From Parabacteroides sp. (GTDB lineage Bacteria; Bacteroidota; Bacteroidia; Bacteroidales; Tannerellaceae): a stretch of 38,207 nt of DNA. Location of the stretch: assembly GCA_020026285.1 (NCBI GenBank), contig JAHHQS010000018.1:1-38207 (forward strand), in the 5' to 3' direction. Numbering within the stretch: the stretch's first letter is position 1; each line of letters starts with the position of its first letter. A program made the translations under genes and the position numbers. The notes beneath the pieces are model-generated. The model did not search any database and was not told the origin of the DNA. It saw only the letters and a program-made list of their open reading frames with translations. Below are positions 35,044-38,207 of this stretch, piece after piece.

Positions 35044-35823
35044 ATGGAAACGACAAAAAGAAATTTTATAAAAAAAGGATTATTTGCAGGCTTGGGTTCG
35101 TTACTAATACCTCAAATTATAGAAGCGGCAATTACTGAGCAAACAGAAGGTAATACATTAAAACTTCACCTTGGAAATAATTACAAAATCCTATTTCAAG
35201 GAGATTCTGTTACAGATTGTTATCGAGATCGTAAAATTACAGAATGTAATAATATAAAACAATTAGGAGATGGTTATCCTTTGTTTGCTGCAGCTAATTT
35301 ATTAGAGTCGTTTGCTAATAAAAACCTTCAATTTTATAATAGGGGTATCAGTGGGGACAAAGTTTGGAATTTACAAAAAAGATGGACAGAAGATTGTATA
35401 GACTTACAACCTGACATATTAAGTATTTTAATTGGTGTAAATGATGCTTGGGAAACATTAATTTATGATAAAAATACAATTAATGCTTACGAAAATAATT
35501 ATCGAAAACTATTAGAGGATACAAAAAGTAAATTACCTAATACCCAAATAGTGATTGGTGAACCATTTTCTGTAAAAGGAGGGAAAGGTATTCATGTGGA
35601 AAAGTGGTATCCGAAATTTCATGAGTATCAATTAATCTCAAGGAAACTTGCAAAAGAGTTTAATGCAATTTTTATTCCTTATCAGACAGGAATGAATCAA
35701 GCATTAAAATATGCTCCATGGGATTATTGGTCACAAGATGGTATACATCCCACTTTACCAGGATGTTTGTTAATGGCGAAAATGTGGTTGAAAGTAACAG
35801 GTTTAAAAGAAAGCCTCAAATAA
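35044..35823 (+). CDS. Exported single-domain SGNH/GDSL esterase
   Basis: A 259-residue exported hydrolase. The N-terminus TKRNFIKKGLFAGLGSLLIP resembles a Tat-type signal with K-R instead of R-R. SGNH blocks are complete: Ser55 in FQGDSVTD (block I), Gly102 in NRGISGDKV (block II), Asn133 in IGVNDAWE (block III) and the Asp-x-x-His pair in SQDGIHPTLPG (block V). This family includes rhamnogalacturonan- and xylan-type acetyl esterases, so removal of O-acetyl groups is the best guess. It is the last gene of the PUL, 36 bp after the preceding gene, and is followed by a hairpin at 35849-35897. Confidence 0.9.
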   Translation: METTKRNFIKKGLFAGLGSLLIPQIIEAAITEQTEGNTLKLHLGNNYKILFQGDSVTDCYRDRKITECNNIKQLGDGYPLFAAANLLESFANKNLQFYNRGISGDKVWNLQKRWTEDCIDLQPDILSILIGVNDAWETLIYDKNTINAYENNYRKLLEDTKSKLPNTQIVIGEPFSVKGGKGIHVEKWYPKFHEYQLISRKLAKEFNAIFIPYQTGMNQALKYAPWDYWSQDGIHPTLPGCLLMAKMWLKVTGLKESLK

Positions 35824-35848
35824 GTTTACTGATATAATGTTTCAAATT

Positions 35849-35897
35849 AGTTCTGATATTGTTAATATATAATTTAGTTTATATCAATATCAGAACT
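35849..35897 (+). terminator. Hairpin terminator at the end of the PUL
   Basis: A perfect 13-bp stem (AGTTCTGATATTG / CAATATCAGAACT) encloses a 23-nt AT-rich loop. It starts 26 bp after the last PUL gene. The trailing sequence is only weakly T-rich, so termination strength is uncertain. Confidence 0.65.
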
Positions 35898-35932
35898 GAC
35901 AGATCTTATTTCAGACTTATTATATTTACCCG

Positions 35933-35974
35933 TTGGTGAAATTAAATTAGCATATATTCAATTCCGCCAATAGG
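35933..35974. repeat. Imperfect hairpin at the island's right end, related to 27015-27056
   Basis: TTGGTGAAATTAAATTAGC ... CCAATAGG is self-complementary at its ends (TTGG/CCAA, AATT/AATT) and aligns gap-free with the pre-susC hairpin at about 30 of 42 positions. It lies 18 bp inside the right 26-bp direct repeat. It holds no gene. Confidence 0.55.
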
Positions 35975-35992
35975 GTTCTGATTTAATAGTTA

Positions 35993-36018
35993 ATACCTCT
36001 CTATCACAAGAAAAGGGG
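35993..36018 (+). repeat. Right copy of 26-bp direct repeat (island boundary)
   Basis: Identical to 21198-21223. Read in the nuclease gene's frame it encodes IPLYHKKRG, then a Lys codon and TAA at 36023-36025, just before a terminator. It appears to be the stranded original 3' end of that gene. Confidence 0.92.
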
Positions 36019-36025
36019 AAAATAA
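36019..36025 (+). pseudogene. Displaced original stop region of the nuclease-like gene
   Basis: The bases after the right repeat complete the Gly codon, add AAA (Lys) and end in TAA in the same frame as the nuclease-like gene 14.8 kb upstream. It is a stranded gene end, not an expressed gene. Its identity is inferred from frame and position, since only the 26-bp repeat is shared. Confidence 0.65.
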
Positions 36026-36032
36026 CTAATAA

Positions 36033-36073
36033 AAAGGTCTTCCTGAGAGTTTGAACTTTTTCAGGAAGACTTT
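36033..36073. terminator. Bidirectional terminator, originally of the nuclease-like gene
   Basis: GTCTTCCTGA (36037-36046) pairs perfectly with TCAGGAAGAC (36061-36070), extended outward by AAAG/TTT pairing, with T-rich flanks on both strands. It starts 8 bp after the displaced TAA and also serves the convergent MATE gene. Confidence 0.8.
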
Positions 36074-36115
36074 CTTTTCTATAATCCTGATTTTTCAGAT
36101 GAAATCAAAATAATA

Positions 36116-37459
36116 TCAGAACCTTTTTAAATATTTCCACGTATGACAACCTAATAGTAAGACGGAAACTGTAAAACCAATCGGATATGTCAGCCAGATA
36201 CCTGTAATTCCGAATTCTAATTGGAATGCCAACAGATAACCTGCCGGCAAAGCCACTATAAAATAAGCCAGGAATGATACCCACATGATAATTTTCACAT
36301 CCGACAAACCGCGTAAGGCATTTGCCAGAATAATCTGAATACTATCTCCAAACTGATAGGCTATCAGAATGGGTATCAGCAATGCAACCATATAGCTGAC
36401 TGTTTCATCGGTTGTAAATACATCTCCAATAGTGTTTTTACAGAAGAAAAGAATCAGACTTGCAGTCATTGCCACCAAGATACAAATATAAATACCTGAA
36501 ACAATTATACGTTTTACTTGTTCCCAATCGTTCACCCCCTTATAGAAACTTGCACGAATGGCTACTGCCGCTCCCAAGCCCAGGTACATCGTAAAACTGA
36601 CAGTCGAAATAGCTATCGCCACCTGATGGGCTGCCAGTTCGAATCCTCCTAACCAGCCAACCATAATAGTGGTGATACAGAACGTTGCAGACTCTATTCC
36701 TTGTTGTAAGGCAATAGGCCAGCCCAAAGCATTCAATTTCTTCCAGAATTCCATCTTCACAGGAATAATCCGAAAGCCGTTCCGATAAGATTCATACTTC
36801 GGAAGTAACAAGAAGATGATGACAAAGCAAAGCAGCATGAATATACGCGATACAAGCGTACTGATTCCGGCTCCAAGTAATCCTAGTTCAGGCATTCCCC
36901 ATTTTCCATAAATCAGCATGTAGTTACCAACAATATTCAGAGCATTTCCAATCGTCAATACATACATGGAGATGGAAGCATCTGTAATTCCTTCGATAAA
37001 CTGACGGAATGTATTATACATCATAACAAAGATGACGGAAAATGCCGATACCATAAAATAGGGCCGGATCAATGGCAGAAGCTCCTCCGGCTGACGGAGT
37101 GACGGCAGATTGAAATAAATGAGAAATAATAAGAAAAGTATCAATAGAGTAGTCGTGATATTGGCTATCAGACTGTTCTTCAGCCATCCGCCGATTATCG
37201 TTTTCTTGTTTCTTGCCAGATTATTTCCAACAAACGGCGTCAGACTGAAAGAGAATCCTGTCCCCAGAATAATAAAGGAGTTTACTACATTATTCACAAA
37301 CGAAGCCGCCGCTAATTCGTCCGTACTATGCTGTCCGACCATAATCGTATCGGCCAGTCCTGTTACAATAGCACCCAGCTGACCGATAATAATCGGCACA
37401 GCCAGTCTGAAAATAGAACGACAAAGTCTGCCATTCCCTTTAAAGATATTTTGTTTCAT
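36116..37459 (-). CDS. MATE-family multidrug/metabolite efflux transporter
   Basis: An inner-membrane antiporter of 447 residues from the ATG at 37459, with about twelve hydrophobic helices arranged as two similar halves. Family landmarks include FRLAVPIIIGQLGAIVTGLADTIMVGQ in helix 1 and WPIALQQGIESATFC with AAHQVAIAIS in the second half. An ATG at 37486 would add nine residues; the shorter form MKQNIFKGN looks more like family N-termini but this is not certain. A TAATTTTG element at 37720-37713 would give a leader of about 250 nt. Substrate is unknown. Its higher G+C marks a return to backbone composition. Convergent with the nuclease/PUL region. Confidence 0.93.
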   Translation of the reverse strand: MKQNIFKGNGRLCRSIFRLAVPIIIGQLGAIVTGLADTIMVGQHSTDELAAASFVNNVVNSFIILGTGFSFSLTPFVGNNLARNKKTIIGGWLKNSLIANITTTLLILFLLFLIYFNLPSLRQPEELLPLIRPYFMVSAFSVIFVMMYNTFRQFIEGITDASISMYVLTIGNALNIVGNYMLIYGKWGMPELGLLGAGISTLVSRIFMLLCFVIIFLLLPKYESYRNGFRIIPVKMEFWKKLNALGWPIALQQGIESATFCITTIMVGWLGGFELAAHQVAIAISTVSFTMYLGLGAAVAIRASFYKGVNDWEQVKRIIVSGIYICILVAMTASLILFFCKNTIGDVFTTDETVSYMVALLIPILIAYQFGDSIQIILANALRGLSDVKIIMWVSFLAYFIVALPAGYLLAFQLEFGITGIWLTYPIGFTVSVLLLGCHTWKYLKRF

Positions 37460-37486
37460 ATTTTGTCTGATTAAATAAAAGAACAT

Positions 37487-37767
37487 AAAGAAGTCCCGGT
37501 ACAGAATTCACTTCAATCGATTATATGGCAAGACTGTACATTATGAAACGGGGAACGAATTAGAAATTCTCCTTTATGCCGTATGAATAATAAGATACAC
37601 GAAAAAGAATTGTTGATTACAACGTGGAACCTCTTGTCGACCAGATGGAGAACAAGATTTCGGAAGGATTATATTCTATGCTGTAACTTTTCATCTTGAA
37701 TTAAATCTGCTGCAAAATTAATATAAATATCTTGAAAGGAAATAGCCTATAATACAATTACCGCCTC
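37487..37767. other. Gene-poor stretch upstream of the MATE gene
   Basis: No intact gene is seen. A -7-like element (minus-strand TAATTTTG, 37720-37713) may drive the MATE gene. A GTACAG/CTGTAC inverted pair lies at 37499-37504 and 37534-37539. On the plus strand a single frame interrupted by several stops (37525-37687) ends in a 28-codon open run containing VDYNVEPLVDQMENKISEG, which could be the remnant of a decayed gene. Confidence 0.5.
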
Positions 37768-37992
37768 TCAACTATCTCTTAATTTAAAATCCCTGGTTAT
37801 CTCTATAATCGGACTACTGCTGTTCACACCATTCTGTTTCCATTGAGTCTTTGCATCCATTGTCTTGTGATTAACCTTCCTCGACATGTTGATAATATCC
37901 TTCGACCGGTCCGGCCAGATAATCGTAAACGTTTCATTCTCATAATCTGCCGCACCATCCGGTTCTCCATATAGAAGAACATAATTACTCAA
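37768..37992 (-). pseudogene. Unrecognised 74-codon reading frame, possibly a gene fragment
   Basis: An open frame of 74 codons with no ATG or GTG at its head; only a TTG at 37992 could start it. In the same frame TAA TCA TAA lies about 15 codons upstream. The encoded peptide looks protein-like (LLYGEPDGAADYENETFTI, then IIWPDRSKDIINMS) with ordinary codons richer in G+C than the surroundings, so it may be the C-terminal relic of a larger gene. I do not recognise the family. It could equally be a small gene with a TTG start or a chance frame. Confidence 0.3.
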
Positions 37993-38056
37993 AAATGTAC
38001 GTACAAATAATATTAAGTATTGTAATCGGATTTATGATTATAAGTATGCTCTAAAA

Positions 38057-38207
38057 CTGTATCCAGCGCTTTTTCTGTTCTGGAAGTGCCAGATACACCT
38101 GTATCCGATGCTTTTTCTGCTCTGGAAGTACCAGATACACCTGTATCCAGTACTTTTTCTGCTCCAGAAGTGCCAGATACACCTGTATCCGGTACTTTTT
38201 CTGCTCC
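38057..38207. repeat. Tandem 42-bp repeat array, cut by the window end
   Basis: Copies start at 38057, 38099, 38141 and 38183 (the last is truncated). They differ at only about eight positions. Each junction contains the perfect palindrome GATACA-CC-TGTATC, and each unit contains a CTGG-AAGTG-CCAG type hairpin that is partly lost in the third copy. Because 42 is a multiple of three and no stops occur, the array is open in all six frames. On the minus strand one frame (repeat unit like GTSRAEKASDTGVS) runs from the edge to a TAA at 38015-38013. The substitutions show no clear codon-position bias, so coding is undecided. Confidence 0.88.

Larger units (their letters stand above)
21224..35992. 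mobile_element. Putative acquired genomic island carrying a complete PUL
   Basis: A 14.8-kb block bounded by exact 26-bp direct repeats. It contains an entire polysaccharide utilization locus and nothing else. Hand counts of sample 60-base lines inside (22021, 29401) give about 27-30% G+C, against about 40-53% in flanking lines (12901, 20461, 36601). Joining the flanks at the repeat restores an uninterrupted nuclease-like gene with stop and terminator. No integrase, transposase or relaxase gene is seen, so the transfer mechanism is unknown. The island status is inferred from repeats, composition and gene reconstruction. Confidence 0.75.

Noticed and set aside
21224..35992. Insertion sequence or prophage as the source of the direct repeats
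   Set aside because: No transposase, integrase or phage gene is encoded, and the 26-bp repeat is longer than usual IS target duplications. The block contains only PUL genes.
1..38207. tRNA or rRNA genes
   Set aside because: I looked through the intergenic gaps for cloverleaf arms and TTCGA-type T-loops and recognised none; a covariance-model scan was not possible.

Overview
The window reads as a chromosomal segment of a Bacteroidales bacterium (Bacteroides/Parabacteroides-like; the genus cannot be fixed from sequence alone). Four things support this. Many genes are preceded by the Bacteroidetes -7 promoter element TAnnTTTG. There is a PorW/SprE-type TPR lipoprotein. There is a SusC/SusD pair with a STN domain, a FecR-type anti-sigma factor and an ECF sigma factor. 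Backbone genes are moderately AT-rich and bounded by strong bidirectional hairpin terminators.

Region 1 (1-20.2 kb) is backbone housekeeping. It starts with an exported DUF2807 protein. Next is a tight five-gene minus-strand operon: aroA, a small Cys/His-cluster membrane protein, a metal ABC permease, a PorW/SprE lipoprotein and ribF. Then come a Tat-type alkaline-phosphatase-superfamily enzyme, an exported omega-amidase-like nitrilase, dusB, a DUF554 membrane protein, asd, a lamin-tail-domain secreted protein, and a minus-strand operon of a DUF2461 gene, sppA and a GHL10 lipoprotein. A four-copy array of 22-bp palindromic repeats lies between the phosphatase and the nitrilase.

Region 2 (20.25-36.02 kb) is the most interesting part. 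A PD-(D/E)XK nuclease-like gene carries a 26-bp sequence at its 3' end (21198-21223). The same 26 bp recurs exactly at 35993-36018. The second copy continues in the same reading frame to a TAA and a terminator, which look like the original end of the nuclease gene. Between the copies lies a 14.8-kb AT-richer block that is a complete polysaccharide utilization locus (PUL): double-SGNH esterase, GH20 hexosaminidase, ECF sigma (opposite strand), FecR, SusC with STN domain, SusD, an unclassified exported alpha/alpha-barrel-like protein, and a single-domain SGNH esterase. I infer that this PUL was acquired as a unit at the 3' end of the nuclease gene. The predicted chemistry is removal of ester groups (three SGNH domains) plus hexosaminidase cleavage, which suggests an esterified, amino-sugar-containing glycan. 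No integrase or transposase is visible.

Region 3 (36.1-38.2 kb) holds a MATE exporter, a gene-poor stretch with a small unrecognised reading frame that may be a remnant, and a 42-bp tandem repeat array cut by the window end. No rRNA, tRNA or CRISPR array was recognised.
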